A stretch of DNA of 64,000 nucleotides, from the NCBI RefSeq assembly GCF_001894805.1, contig NZ_BCWX01000003.1, positions 558,001 through 622,000 on the forward strand, read 5' to 3'. This document shows, in pieces, positions 1 to 9,434 of this stretch. Numbering within the stretch: the stretch's first letter is position 1; the number at the start of each line of letters is the position of its first letter. A model generated the notes under the pieces. The model saw nothing but the letters and a program-made list of their open reading frames with translations, did no database searches and was not told the origin of the DNA. The position numbers were made by a program, and so were the translations under genes. Source of the DNA: Rhodococcus globerulus NBRC 14531 (lineage in GTDB: Bacteria; Actinomycetota; Actinomycetes; Mycobacteriales; Mycobacteriaceae).

Positions 1-223
1 CAATGTTGCCGTACATCGTGAACGTCGCCCACGCGGTCCAGAACGCGAGATAGAGCAATGCGTAGAGCGCGACATCCGACCACGACGGCGAACCGTGGAG
101 CAGGTGAGCCAACTGACCGATACCGGCAACCACGACCAGGTCGAAGAACAATTCGATCCATGACGCGTGTCGCTCGAGCACCGCCTTCTGCTTCGAGTCC
201 GGTTCATTTCCGAGTTCCGACAT
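1..223 (-). CDS. LtrA-family membrane protein, N-terminal fragment (runs off the window)
   Basis: Reading leftwards from an ATG at 223 there is an uninterrupted frame of 74 codons to the window edge. After a short charged leader it contains a WIELFFDLVVVAGI-type segment and then two hydrophobic stretches. The 'ELFFDLV' signature close to the N-terminus is typical of the bacterial low-temperature-requirement A (LtrA) family, polytopic membrane proteins of unsettled function. The remainder lies outside the window, so length and integrity cannot be judged. It is divergent from the LuxR-type gene to its right and shares a gap of about 120 bases with it. Confidence 0.75.
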   Translation of the reverse strand, partial: MSELGNEPDSKQKAVLERHASWIELFFDLVVVAGIGQLAHLLHGSPSWSDVALYALLYLAFWTAWATFTMYGNI

Positions 224-347
224 AAAGCTCAGTATCGGTTATCGGCATCAACCGTGCTGGTAGGCAGCGAACTTGTCCGTTTTCTCGAAGTTGTGCTTAT
301 GCTGTCCGTTGAGTGATCTGGATCATAGTTCGGGTGAGGTGGTCGAC

Positions 348-1118
348 GTGCACGGTAGCGGTAACCTCGCGCTGTCCGCGGCGGACTACGACCGTGTCTT
401 TGCGATCCTCGACTACTGTTCGGCCGCGAGAACGCTCGATCAGCTCAAGAACCTCCTCATGGTCGCGTTGCACGATCACTACCGCTGCCCCAACACCACC
501 TTCCTCGTCGGTCCCACATTCACGTCGGCATTCGCTGACCCGAATCCGGTGACCACGGGTCGGATTACTCCGATTCTCGACGAGTATCAAGCGCGGTGGT
601 ATCCCGATGACGTGTTCGCGACAGCGCAATCTCGGGCGACATTGATGTCATCCCCGGCCATCACCCACACTCAATTATTGGATGTGCCATCGGAATCGGC
701 GACGTACCTCAGCGATTTTCTTTATCGCAAGCGTTTGCACAGCGCAGCGGTCATGCACCTCCAACTGGCTCATGGCGTTCACGGATTGGTCGGGATTTTC
801 GATTCGGAGGGCAAGGATCTGTCCGCGACCGACGTGGCGGGCTTGGGGATAGTGGGTCGGCAACTATCACTGTTGTGTCAGACCTTGCCCGGTCAGTCGA
901 GTCCGAGTTGGCAGGAAAAGTTGACGCGGCGGCAGCGTGATCTTGCCGAACTGTTGGCCGACGGCCATACCAACGACGAGATCGCGGTGATCTTGTCGTT
1001 GAGTCCCGACACGGTGAAGAAATACGTCAGCCGGATCCTCGCTGTGCTGCACGTGCGCAATCGGGCGGAGTTCGTGAAGTTGGTCTACCAGCACAAATTG
1101 GCCGACCAGCAGGCCTGA
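348..1118 (+). CDS. LuxR-family transcriptional regulator
   Basis: The last ~60 residues form a LuxR/GerE helix-turn-helix: LTRRQRDLAELLADG, then NDEIAVILSLSPDTVKKYVSRIL, with the usual hydrophobic pattern. The preceding ~190 residues resemble a GAF-like or autoinducer-type sensory fold but match no named domain I can recognise; there is no receiver-type phospho-acceptor pattern. Thus it looks like a 'solo' LuxR regulator sensing a ligand. The start is uncertain: a TTG at 273 would add 25 residues including an unlikely Cys-rich leader, so I prefer the GTG at 348 (GTG 339 is another option). It lies 94 bases upstream of, and is co-directional with, a flavin-dependent monooxygenase, its most obvious target. 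Confidence 0.8.
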   Translation: MHGSGNLALSAADYDRVFAILDYCSAARTLDQLKNLLMVALHDHYRCPNTTFLVGPTFTSAFADPNPVTTGRITPILDEYQARWYPDDVFATAQSRATLMSSPAITHTQLLDVPSESATYLSDFLYRKRLHSAAVMHLQLAHGVHGLVGIFDSEGKDLSATDVAGLGIVGRQLSLLCQTLPGQSSPSWQEKLTRRQRDLAELLADGHTNDEIAVILSLSPDTVKKYVSRILAVLHVRNRAEFVKLVYQHKLADQQA

Positions 1119-1139
1119 AATTATCCACTTTCGTGCACT

Positions 1140-1153
1140 GTGACTGGCGTCAC
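1140..1153. promoter_or_regulatory. Short inverted repeat upstream of the LLM oxidoreductase
   Basis: GTGAC-TGGC-GTCAC, a perfect 5-bp inverted repeat, lies between the LuxR-type gene and the flavoenzyme gene, 60 bases upstream of its ATG. Position suggests a regulator site, but arms this short can arise by chance. Confidence 0.25.
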
Positions 1154-1212
1154 TCGATGGATAGCCTTTGTGTGCACGGCCAAGAATTGGACCACGGCAC
1201 AAGGAGAAACTC

Positions 1213-2379
1213 ATGAGCAGGCTTCGCTTCGGGTATTTCATGGCACCGTTCCACGTCCCCGGACGTAATCCGACGGCAGCGTTGCAGCGCGATCTCGAAC
1301 TGGTCGAACATCTCGACCGGTTGGGCTACGACGAGGCGTGGTTCGGTGAACATCACTCCGCCGGAAGCGAAATCATTGCATCACCGGAAATCATGATTGC
1401 CGCGGCATCGCAGCGGGCACCGCGAATCCGGTTCGGAACCGGCGTGACGTCGCTGTCGTATCACAATCCTCTGTGGGCAGCTGATCGAATCATGCAGTTG
1501 GACCATCTGACTCACGGTCGCACGATCTTCGGCGTCGGGCCCGGATCGTTGCCCACCGACTCGGCGATGATCGGACTCAATCCGACAGACACGCGAGAGT
1601 TGTTGCAGGAGAATCTCGACATCGTCGTTCGGCTGCTCCGTGGCGAGACGGTATCGGCAAAGACGCGCACTCACGAGTTGTTCGACGCGAAGCTGCAACT
1701 TGCCCCGTATTCGGAGAACGGTATCGAAATAACCGTTGCCGCAGTCGCTTCCCCGACCGGGCCACGCCTGGCCGGCACACATGGTCTGGGTTTGCTGTCC
1801 ATCGGTGCGACCCTGTCCGCCGACGGTTTCGATGCGCTGGCACATCATTGGAACGTGATGGAGGAGCGCGCAGAAGCCAACGGCACCACGGTGGACCGTC
1901 GCAGGTGGTCTCTGGCGGGGCCGTTCCACATCGCGGAAACCGAGGCGGAAGCGCGCAAGCAGGTGGAGTACGGAATCGAGGAGTGGTTCGACTACTTCCA
2001 GCACGTCGCGGCCTTCCCTCAGATGGCGGTCTCGGGGTCTCGTTTGAACGAGATGATCGACTTCGTCAACGAGGCGGGAATCGGCGTTATCGGCACGCCG
2101 GAGCAGGCTCGGCGTCAAGTGCAACGACTGTGGGATCAGTCCGGTGGATTCGGATGCATGCTGCAGATGGGACATAACTGGGCGAATCCGCAGGACACGC
2201 GTCGTTCGGCAGAGTTGTTCGCGCAGGAGGTCTTTCCCCATTTCCAGGGGCAGGCGCAGGCCACGTTGGATGCAGCGCAGCATGCACGGGCCGTCCGGGA
2301 GGGACATGCCAAGGCACAACTCGACGCGGTGGATCACATGACGAAGAAGTACGCCCAAGAGGTCGCAGACAAGGCCTGA
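1213..2379 (+). CDS. LLM-class flavin-dependent monooxygenase, limonene 1,2-monooxygenase-like
   Basis: A 388-residue luciferase-like monooxygenase. The N-terminus (RFGYFMAPFHVPGRNP, then LELVEHLDRLGYDEAWFGEHHSAGSE) and the length match what I remember of limonene 1,2-monooxygenase (LimB, 387 aa) of Rhodococcus erythropolis. The WFGEHH segment and the GTGVTSLSYHNP strand are family hallmarks of the F420/FMN TIM-barrel fold. Members use reduced flavin supplied by a separate reductase to oxygenate terpenes, alkanals and similar substrates. The ATG at 1213 is chosen because AAGGAGAAA lies directly upstream; a longer frame from 1168 has no such site. The next gene starts one base after its stop, so the two are probably co-transcribed. 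True limonene activity is inference; no LimA or LimC lies adjacent. Confidence 0.85.
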   Translation: MSRLRFGYFMAPFHVPGRNPTAALQRDLELVEHLDRLGYDEAWFGEHHSAGSEIIASPEIMIAAASQRAPRIRFGTGVTSLSYHNPLWAADRIMQLDHLTHGRTIFGVGPGSLPTDSAMIGLNPTDTRELLQENLDIVVRLLRGETVSAKTRTHELFDAKLQLAPYSENGIEITVAAVASPTGPRLAGTHGLGLLSIGATLSADGFDALAHHWNVMEERAEANGTTVDRRRWSLAGPFHIAETEAEARKQVEYGIEEWFDYFQHVAAFPQMAVSGSRLNEMIDFVNEAGIGVIGTPEQARRQVQRLWDQSGGFGCMLQMGHNWANPQDTRRSAELFAQEVFPHFQGQAQATLDAAQHARAVREGHAKAQLDAVDHMTKKYAQEVADKA

Positions 2380-2380
2380 C

Positions 2381-2659
2381 GTGTACATCAGGGTCGAGGA
2401 AGGCCGGGTCAGCGTCGAGGATGCCGGGAACCTACGGGACTTCCATGTCGAGGTGCCGTCGGACATGACCGAGCGTGAACTCGACGAGGTGCTGCGCGCT
2501 CGGGATTTCGGTTATGCGCGCGGTGCAAGCGCTTTCATTCTCACGAAGCGAATCGAGAACGCTGCGGCAGGCGTGGCGGAGATGATCGACTACGCCAAGA
2601 GTAAGGGCTGGATAGACGAGGACGGAAAAGCCTTGCAAGCCCACGTTGTTCGCACGTAG
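2381..2659 (+). CDS. Conserved-looking small protein, partner of the LLM monooxygenase
   Basis: A 92-residue acidic soluble protein without signal peptide or membrane segment, starting at a GTG one base after the stop of the flavoenzyme gene, so almost certainly translated from the same mRNA. It has a strand-rich N-terminus (MYIRVEEGRVSVEDAG), then mixed helices (TERELDEVLRARDFGYA; AAGVAEMIDYAKSKGW). I do not recognise a named family. Tight coupling to the monooxygenase suggests an accessory role or a shared pathway, but no catalytic motif is visible. Confidence 0.6.
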   Translation: MYIRVEEGRVSVEDAGNLRDFHVEVPSDMTERELDEVLRARDFGYARGASAFILTKRIENAAAGVAEMIDYAKSKGWIDEDGKALQAHVVRT

Positions 2660-2668
2660 CGGCTTCTT

Positions 2669-5101
2669 TCAGACCATGTCTTTCTTCTGTAGCCATCGCA
2701 AGATGGGCCAACCGCAGAAGACGGGCAGCCAGCAGGTCAGCACGCGGTAGAGGAGGACCGACGGGACCGCAATGCTCGCGGGGAGTCCGAATGCCGTCAG
2801 GCCGCCGATGAGGGCGGCCTCGACGGCGCCGACGCCGCCGGGTGTCGGGGCGGCTGATGCAAGCGTTCCGCCGATCATGGTCACGATCGTGACGGTGATG
2901 AACGTTGTTCCGCCGCCGAACGCTTCGACGCTGGCCCACAGTGCCAATGCTGCGCCGAGAGTTGTTGCCGCACTTCCGCCGACGATGATGAGGAAGCGTG
3001 TGGGGTTACGTGCCAGCTGACTCAGTTCGCCGAGAACCTCGGTGATCTGTGGCTTGAGATCCTCGTTGAGCCAGCGCCGCAGTTTGGGGATGAACATGAA
3101 TGCGCCCAGAATTCCCAGGGCGATGCCGCCGATGAGGGACAGCACTGTCGTTCCGGGGATGAAGTGCGACAGGTTGGCATCTCGGCCGGCCACGACGGAG
3201 AAGAAGATCAGCAGACCCACGTGGGTCACTACTTGAACCGTCTGTTGCAACGCAACTGCAGCTGTGGCTCGGACGGTTCCGAGTCCACCCTTCTGGAGGA
3301 AGCGCACACTCAGTGCCAGGCCGCCGACACCGGCCGGCGTGGTGGTGGCCGCAAACGTGTTGGCCACCTGCATGATCAGTAGATGTCGATAGCTGACCAT
3401 CGACGACGCGCAGGCCCACAGCGCTGCGGCGGCACCGACATACGTCAGTGCTGAGACTCCGAGTCCCAGCAGTGCCCACCACCAGTTGGCGGTCTCGAGT
3501 TCGGACAGGAATGTCGGCACCTGAACCACGAACGGGTAAGCGACGTAGACCAAGCCGATGAGGAGCACCAGCTGGATGATCTGATTGCGACTGAATCGTG
3601 TGACCTGTGCCGGGGCGACTTTCTCGATGCCGTTCTTGGCGCCGACTTCGTCGCGGATCTCGGTCATCAGCGGGGTGGAATCGGGGATTCCCTTGCGGAT
3701 TCGGTTCGGCATAGCTGAGGCGGTCAATCGTCCGGAAGCGGCAAGAATTGTTTCCGCGCCCTGGGTGCGGATAGCCGCGTCCACAGCCGACTCGACGCCG
3801 AACAGTGCTGCCGTGGTGAGGAGCAGCTGTGCGTTGTCCGATTGCATCTGCACGTCGGTAGCGCCGAATTCGGAGTAGGCGTAACCGCCGAACAGGACTC
3901 CGCCGCCGTCGATGTGGATCTCGGATGCGCGGAGGTCGCCGTGTGCCATCTGGTGGACGTGTGTCGTGTGCAGTGTCTGCCACAGTGTGTCGACAAGCTT
4001 GGTGGACGGACCGTCCGCGTCGAGATCCTCGGTTTTCTGATCCCGGGCAGCGACGGTGAGCGGGATCCCACGGGGAGTGGGGCGAGCGTACATTTCCCAG
4101 CCACGATCGAGTGGTGCGGTTGCCACTGCCTTGGAACTTGCGAGTCCGATGTCGGCAAACGCGATTCCCATCAACGCACGATGTTCGACGGCTCGGCGGA
4201 GCGACGCATGACGCGGCGGAGTCTCGCGATTGCGCAGGGAAATCCAGCGGAAAGTCTGCCGGATCACGCCGCTGCTGCGCTGATTCTGTCCGTACAGTTC
4301 GACGGTCAGATCCTCGCAGAGTTCGTCGTCGGGGACTTCGTCGACGGCTGCGGACAGTACGAGTGGACCGAGACCTGAGGGGCTGACCACTCGGAACGCC
4401 GTGACCCGGTAGCCGCGTTTCGACAGCACACGCACTGCGGAATCGAGCGGAACTTCGAGAGCGGGTGTGCCGACCAGCAGGACGATGACGGCACCGATGA
4501 GATAACCGACGGCCAATCCGAGCATCGACCGGGCGGGCACGATCGCACTGACGACGAGGTGGATCGGCGCGAACAGCAGAAGCAAGGTCCACCAGACACG
4601 TCGCCACTTCTTTGCCAGCCACGGTCCGGACACGGTCAGAACGGCGGCCAGCATCGCGATCCAGCGGGGATCGTCGAGGAACTGGGACAGGAAGGTGGCG
4701 TCGAGGCGGTCGGGCACGTCGAGGTGCCATTTCGGGGCGGAGAGCCCGGTTCCGGTGAATGACAGCGCCACCAGCGCGCACATCGCCGCCGCGGCATACC
4801 CGGCAAACAGTTTCCAGCGTCTGCCGACGATCAGTTCGATGAGAATCGCGAACGGCAGAGCCAGGATAGAGAGGCCGTACAGCAGGTACACCGTGTCGGA
4901 CAGGCTGGGCGAGAGAACACCGACGATGTTGGACACGGAGGTCTCGAGGGCGTCCCACTGACTACGGGTGATCAGCGAACCGGCGATCACACCGCCAAGG
5001 ACTACCGCAGCAAATACGACGCGCATGATGTCGCTGGTTCTGCGTTGCAGCGGCGGCAGCAGACTTCCCGTTACCGGGATGTCCCGTCCGTCAACACGCA
5101 T
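2669..5101 (-). CDS. Large membrane protein with LPG-synthase/flippase-type domain and a degenerate kinase-like segment
   Basis: About 810 residues. Residues ~20-230 hold several hydrophobic helices; a soluble middle part (~235-480) contains a protein-kinase-like stretch (QMAHGDLRASEIHI, H at about residue 387, then SDNAQLLLTTAALFG); the C-terminal ~300 residues are polytopic and resemble the lysylphosphatidylglycerol synthase transmembrane (UPF0104) family, with conserved TTTPAGVGGLALSVRFL and TPGGVGAVEAALIGGL motifs. In that family these helices act as a lipid flippase-like module. The middle part keeps an HGD-like catalytic loop but the DFG position reads GGY, so it is probably a pseudokinase. 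I start at the ATG at 5101; a TTG at 5158 would add 19 residues. It converges with the small gene ending at 2659 and is divergent from ppk2. Confidence 0.8.
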   Translation of the reverse strand: MRVDGRDIPVTGSLLPPLQRRTSDIMRVVFAAVVLGGVIAGSLITRSQWDALETSVSNIVGVLSPSLSDTVYLLYGLSILALPFAILIELIVGRRWKLFAGYAAAAMCALVALSFTGTGLSAPKWHLDVPDRLDATFLSQFLDDPRWIAMLAAVLTVSGPWLAKKWRRVWWTLLLLFAPIHLVVSAIVPARSMLGLAVGYLIGAVIVLLVGTPALEVPLDSAVRVLSKRGYRVTAFRVVSPSGLGPLVLSAAVDEVPDDELCEDLTVELYGQNQRSSGVIRQTFRWISLRNRETPPRHASLRRAVEHRALMGIAFADIGLASSKAVATAPLDRGWEMYARPTPRGIPLTVAARDQKTEDLDADGPSTKLVDTLWQTLHTTHVHQMAHGDLRASEIHIDGGGVLFGGYAYSEFGATDVQMQSDNAQLLLTTAALFGVESAVDAAIRTQGAETILAASGRLTASAMPNRIRKGIPDSTPLMTEIRDEVGAKNGIEKVAPAQVTRFSRNQIIQLVLLIGLVYVAYPFVVQVPTFLSELETANWWWALLGLGVSALTYVGAAAALWACASSMVSYRHLLIMQVANTFAATTTPAGVGGLALSVRFLQKGGLGTVRATAAVALQQTVQVVTHVGLLIFFSVVAGRDANLSHFIPGTTVLSLIGGIALGILGAFMFIPKLRRWLNEDLKPQITEVLGELSQLARNPTRFLIIVGGSAATTLGAALALWASVEAFGGGTTFITVTIVTMIGGTLASAAPTPGGVGAVEAALIGGLTAFGLPASIAVPSVLLYRVLTCWLPVFCGWPILRWLQKKDMV

Positions 5102-5326
5102 ATCCTCAGAACTCTTCTCATGCAGGTATCGGCAGCCGTTGTGGTTACCTCGACTCAAAGTACCGTGCCGGCGTCAGTGCGCCGCAAGGCAGCGACGTGT
5201 TGTCCATCCGCGAGCAAGCACGTGTTGCCGCGCGTTCGCGGTAAATGCAGCAGAGATCGTACGTGGCCGGACATCAGAGCGTAAAATTCACATTCCGGAT
5301 GCTCGACGGTAAGGAGCGCACCACTT

Positions 5327-6295
5327 ATGAGTCCTGAGTCGAACGGTGTCGACGGTCGGGTTCCAGACTTGTCCGTCAAAGGCGCCAGAATCTCCGTGAC
5401 CGAGGACTACGCGCACGAGATCGACGAGATTGCGAACCTGACGGACAAACTCGGGGGGCTGGAGCCTGCCGAATACGCGGATGCCTGGAAACAGGGGTAC
5501 CCGTACGAGAAGAAGATGTCGCGGCGGGAGTACGAGCGTAAGAAGCGCCGCCTCCAGATCGAATTGCTCAAGTTGCAGCTGTGGGCCAAGGAGACCGGTC
5601 AGAAGATTCTGATCATCTTCGAAGGGCGAGACGCGGCGGGCAAGGGTGGTTCCATCAAACGGTTCACCGAACATCTCAATCCGCGTGGCGCGCGCGTCGT
5701 TGCGCTGGAGAAGCCGACCGATATCGAGCGCACACAGTGGTATTTCCAGCGGTACGTCGCGCATCTTCCGAGTGGCGGCGAAATCGTGATGATGGACAGG
5801 TCGTGGTACAACCGCGCCGGCGTCGAACGTGTGATGGGGTACTGCACGCCGACGCAGTATCTCGAATTCATGCGGGAAGCACCGGACTTCGAGCGGATGC
5901 TCGTCAACTCCGGGATTCACCTGCACAAGCTGTGGTTCTCGGTGAGCCGTGAGGAGCAGTTGGCGCGGTTCGCCGCCCGTCGAACCGACCCGGTGCGTCA
6001 GTGGAAGCTTTCACCCACTGACCTTGCCTCCCTGGACAAGTGGGACGACTACACCCAGGCCAAGGAGGCGATGTTCTTCTACACGGACACCGGCGACGCT
6101 CCGTGGACGGTGATCAAGAGCAACGACAAGAAACGCGCTCGGCTCGAGGCGATGCGTCACGTGCTCGCCTCCTTCGAATACCCCAACAAGGATCACCGGG
6201 TTGTGGGAATCCCGGATCCCCTGATCGTCGGACCGGCGTCAGCCGTCTTCGAAGAGGGCGAGCACGTCAACGTCGAGTTGCCGACCCTGGCCTAG
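5327..6295 (+). CDS. ppk2: Polyphosphate kinase 2 (PPK2 family)
   Basis: 322 residues, the usual size of a single-domain PPK2. Walker A is GRDAAGKGG (about residues 100-108); the Walker B/lid region MMDRSWYNRAGVERVMGYC starts at about 155; the family signatures LNPRGARVVALEKP, QWYFQRYVAHLP and DPVRQWKLSPTD are all present. PPK2 enzymes transfer phosphate between polyphosphate and nucleoside diphosphates, in actinobacteria mostly making GTP or ATP from polyphosphate; direction and nucleotide preference cannot be read from sequence. The ATG at 5327 follows a GGAGCGCACC-type ribosome site. It is preceded by an intergenic gap shared with the divergent membrane protein and is apparently monocistronic. 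Confidence 0.93.
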   Translation: MSPESNGVDGRVPDLSVKGARISVTEDYAHEIDEIANLTDKLGGLEPAEYADAWKQGYPYEKKMSRREYERKKRRLQIELLKLQLWAKETGQKILIIFEGRDAAGKGGSIKRFTEHLNPRGARVVALEKPTDIERTQWYFQRYVAHLPSGGEIVMMDRSWYNRAGVERVMGYCTPTQYLEFMREAPDFERMLVNSGIHLHKLWFSVSREEQLARFAARRTDPVRQWKLSPTDLASLDKWDDYTQAKEAMFFYTDTGDAPWTVIKSNDKKRARLEAMRHVLASFEYPNKDHRVVGIPDPLIVGPASAVFEEGEHVNVELPTLA

Positions 6296-6305
6296 GTCCG
6301 CCTGT

Positions 6306-7336
6306 TCAGATCGAACTGGCCTCCGCCCACAGATTGATGCCGCTCTCACGCGCGTGTCGATCGATGGAGGCGAGTTCGTCGGCGCTGAACTCGAGATTGT
6401 CGAGTGCTCCGACGTTGGCTTCGAGCTGCGGCACACTGGATGCTCCGATCAGCACCGAGGTGACGCGCGAATCGCGGAGCGCCCAGCTGAGCGCGAGTTG
6501 CGCCAATGACTGGCCACGACCACGGGCGATGGCGTCGAGGGCCCGGATGTGGGTCAGAGCATCGTCGGTGAGCCACGACGGGTCGAGTGATTTGCCTTGT
6601 GCCGCACGTGAATTCTCGGGGACGCCGTCGAGGTAGCGGTCGGTGAGCATTCCCTGGGCCAAGGGGGAGAACGCAATCACGCCGACGCCGAGTTCGTCGA
6701 CAGTGGCGAGTAGATCCTGTTCGATCCAGCGGTTCAGCATCGAGTAACTCGGCTGGTGGATCAACAGCGGAACACCGGCTGCTTCGAGTAGTGCGGCGAT
6801 CACGCCGGTGCGCTCGGGGGAGTACGAACTGATCCCCGCATACAACGCCTTGCCCTGCTGGACGGCGCTGACGAGAGCTCCGGCAGTCTCCTCGATCGGG
6901 GTCTCCGCGTCGGGGCGGTGACTGTAGAAGATGTCGACGTAGTCGACACCGAGGCGGCTCAGCGACTGGTCGAGTGAAGCCAGCAGGTACTTGCGTGAAC
7001 CGCGAAACCGTAAGGGCCCGGCCACATGTCCCACCCGGCTTTCGACGAGATAATCAACTCGTCGCGATGGGATGCAAAGTCCTCCCGCAAGATCCGTCCG
7101 AAATTGGTTTCGGCACTGCCGTACGGCGGGCCGTAGTTGTTGGCCAGATCGAAGTGGGTGATGCCGAGGTCGAATGCGCGTCGTAGCACGGCCCGTTGGC
7201 GGTCGATGGGGACGTCGTCGCCGAAGTTGTGCCACAGGCCCAGTGAAATGGCGGGAAGCTTCAACCCGCTCTTGCCGGTACGACGGTAGGGCATGGTGTT
7301 GTAGCGATCGGGCTGCGCGACATACGGTTCGGACAT
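6306..7336 (-). pseudogene. Aldo/keto reductase (YghZ/Gpr-like), interrupted by a frameshift near 7003
   Basis: The 5' part, read from the ATG at 7336, encodes MSEPYVAQPDRYNTMPYRRTG, then DLGITHFDLANNYGPPYGSAE and KAGWDMWPGPYGF, and then loses sense in that frame. The protein resumes in another frame with GSRKYLLASLDQSLSRLG, followed by YVDIFYSHRPD and the rest of the barrel to a stop at 6306. The two frames join at about 6999-7006, where one base is missing (family members read PYG.GGSRKY). Joined, the product would be ~342 residues, full length for YghZ-type NADPH-dependent aldo/keto reductases that reduce methylglyoxal-like aldehydes. The Tyr, Lys and His of the active site are present on either side. 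It is either a recent pseudogene or a sequencing error. It lies downstream of prrB and converges with ppk2. Confidence 0.85.
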
Positions 7337-7352
7337 TGTTCCTGCCTTCGAT

Positions 7353-8696
7353 TCAGTGGTGCGTTGACAGATCCTTGAGTTCGATCAGCAGTCGTGCACC
7401 GCCCAACGGGCTGTCGTGGAACGATGTGCTGCCGCCGTGTATGGAGGCTTGCTGCGCTACCAGTGCAAGCCCCAACCCGGAACCGGTCTGACTCGCAGTG
7501 GACCCGCGGGTGAATCGCCCGAACACTGCCTCTCGCTCGTCTACCGGGATACCTGCCCCGTTGTCGTCGACGGTGATGGTGAACTCGGCGGGTGCGGCGG
7601 CCCGATAACTCAGCGTGATACGCACTTCGGTGGCACGGCCGTGCCGCACGGCATTGGTGATGGCATTGTCGAGAATCAGACGAATTCCACCCGGTAGTGC
7701 GTGAATGCGATACGGCACAGGCGAATCGGCGGCGTCGACGCTCACGCGCAGATCCGGATACAGGCGCATCGCCTCCTCGGCGGCGATATCGCACACTTCG
7801 ATCAGATCGGTGTCCTTGAAGTCCTCGGACGTGGACAGTTCGCCCTTCGCAAGTCGCTCGAGGTCTCGCAGGGTCGATTCCACCCGGCCTTGAGCGCGGG
7901 CGAGATCAACCAGAATCTCTTGTCTCTGAGACTGGTTCAGATCAAGGGTGGACAGCACTTCGATATCTGTGCGCATTGCTGTCAGCGGAGTGCGTAGCTC
8001 GTGTGCGGCAGCGGAGGCAAAGTCGCGGGCAGTTGCCAACGCCGACGTCGTGGCAGCTTGTGCGCTGGCGACGTCCTTGAGCATCGACTCTGCTGCTGCC
8101 GCAAGCTCGTCCGCCTCTCGGATGCCGGAAACCTGCGTCGCGAGGTCCGGGTCGCGTCGGGCGATCCGGCGGGTCAATTCCACCAGCGGACGCACAGCGG
8201 GGCCGCCGAACAACCACCCAAGGGCGGCGGCAGCGGCCACGGCGCCCAGTCCGAAGAAGGCAACCTGACGTTGCTGTTCGACCGTGATGTCGCGAGCTTC
8301 TGCATACGGAACTGCCAGTGAGACAAGAGCGTTGATGCCTTCGGCTTTCGAGGTGTATGCGCGGTACTTGGTTCCGTCGACTTCGACGGTTTCCGAACCC
8401 GGCGGCAGTTCCGGCAACCGGGTGGGTGTGCTCGACATGACCGTTCCGTCGGTGGCGGTGCGGATCGTCACCGAGAACGCGCCGGCGTCCCCGAACGCTC
8501 CGAGGAACGGGCCGGCCGTCGCAGCGTTGGCCACGAGTACCGTCGACGCGGTTTCGAGGCGACGGTCCAACTGTGCCAGGTTGTTTCGTGCGATGGCCAA
8601 CGCCACGACAGCCCCGAGTGCGAGGACGATGAACGTGGCCCCCAACGCGGCAGCGGCAGCTACTCGGATTCGGAGTGAGTATTGCCGAGGCTTCAC
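7353..8696 (-). CDS. prrB: Sensor histidine kinase PrrB
   Basis: 447 residues: a first membrane helix at ~13-36, an extracytoplasmic sensor of ~110 residues, a second helix at ~146-164, a HAMP-type linker, a HisKA domain with the phospho-acceptor in [18 protein letters not shown] (His about 232), and an HATPase domain with N-box [12 protein letters not shown]1 DDNGAGIP and G2 [12 protein letters not shown]. The kinase core matches what I recall of M. tuberculosis PrrB ([28 protein letters not shown]) very closely; the sensor part is not similar, as is usual. It begins inside the last codons of prrA (4-base overlap), so the pair is translationally coupled. In mycobacteria PrrAB is linked to respiration, ammonium and carbon adaptation and early intracellular growth. 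Confidence 0.93.
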   Translation of the reverse strand: MKPRQYSLRIRVAAAAALGATFIVLALGAVVALAIARNNLAQLDRRLETASTVLVANAATAGPFLGAFGDAGAFSVTIRTATDGTVMSSTPTRLPELPPGSETVEVDGTKYRAYTSKAEGINALVSLAVPYAEARDITVEQQRQVAFFGLGAVAAAAALGWLFGGPAVRPLVELTRRIARRDPDLATQVSGIREADELAAAAESMLKDVASAQAATTSALATARDFASAAAHELRTPLTAMRTDIEVLSTLDLNQSQRQEILVDLARAQGRVESTLRDLERLAKGELSTSEDFKDTDLIEVCDIAAEEAMRLYPDLRVSVDAADSPVPYRIHALPGGIRLILDNAITNAVRHGRATEVRITLSYRAAAPAEFTITVDDNGAGIPVDEREAVFGRFTRGSTASQTGSGLGLALVAQQASIHGGSTSFHDSPLGGARLLIELKDLSTHH

Positions 8697-9397
8697 GGAT
8701 TTTCCCGCAGGACAAAACCGACACCGCGCACGGTGTGCAGCAGTCGCGGCGAGCCGCCCGACTCGAACTTGCGGCGAAGATATCCGATGAACACGTCAAC
8801 GACGTTGGTGTCCGCGACGAAGTCGTACCCCCACACAAGTTCGAGGAGGCGTTCGCGGGTGAGAACGATGCCGGAATTGTGTGCGAGCACTTCGAGCAAC
8901 TCGAATTCGCGTTTGGTCAACGGGACCTCACTGCCGTCGACGCGAACGCGTCGTCCGGATAGGTCGATGTCGAGATTGCCGACGCGCAAGGTGTTGGCGC
9001 CTTCGCCGCGGTCACTGGCCGGGGCATTGCTCCGCCTCAGCATTGCCCGGATCCGAGCGATCAGTTCGGCGAGGACAAAGGGTTTGACCATGTAGTCGTC
9101 GGCTCCGGATTCGAGTCCGGCAATCCTGTCGTCGACAGAATTTCGGGCACTCAGCACACAGATGGGGATTTCGTTGCCTGCAGCGCGTAGCGCGGTGACG
9201 ACTCCGGTGCCGTCGAGTACCGGCATGTTGATGTCGAGAACCACCGCGTCAGGATGCTTGTTCGCGATCACACGGAGGGCGTCGGCGCCGTCGACCGCCG
9301 TCAGGACGGTGAATCCCGTAAGCCTCAATCCGCGTTCGAGGGAAGAGCGGACGTCGGCGTCGTCGTCGACCACGAGGATGAGCGGAGTGTCGGTCAC
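8693..9397 (-). CDS. prrA: Response regulator PrrA (OmpR family)
   Basis: 234 residues: an N-terminal receiver (LVVDDDADV; phospho-acceptor Asp about 55 in [15 protein letters not shown] Lys) and a C-terminal winged-helix domain ending [16 protein letters not shown]. The receiver stretches ERGLRLTGF and [16 protein letters not shown] and the DNA-binding stretch [24 protein letters not shown] are almost identical to mycobacterial PrrA as remembered. The gene precedes prrB with a 4-base overlap. Upstream (9398-9434) there is only a short gap to the end of a TetR gene in the same orientation, so its promoter may lie within that gene or transcription may read through. Confidence 0.95.
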   Translation of the reverse strand: MTDTPLILVVDDDADVRSSLERGLRLTGFTVLTAVDGADALRVIANKHPDAVVLDINMPVLDGTGVVTALRAAGNEIPICVLSARNSVDDRIAGLESGADDYMVKPFVLAELIARIRAMLRRSNAPASDRGEGANTLRVGNLDIDLSGRRVRVDGSEVPLTKREFELLEVLAHNSGIVLTRERLLELVWGYDFVADTNVVDVFIGYLRRKFESGGSPRLLHTVRGVGFVLRENP

Positions 9398-9434
9398 CGC
9401 CCTATTGTGCCCGCGGGATTGTCAGATTTGGGGA

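Noticed and set aside
3006..4958. 650-codon alternative frame on the minus strand
   Set aside because: Same strand but other frame than the flippase-like gene; Arg/Pro-rich, without membrane helices or motifs.
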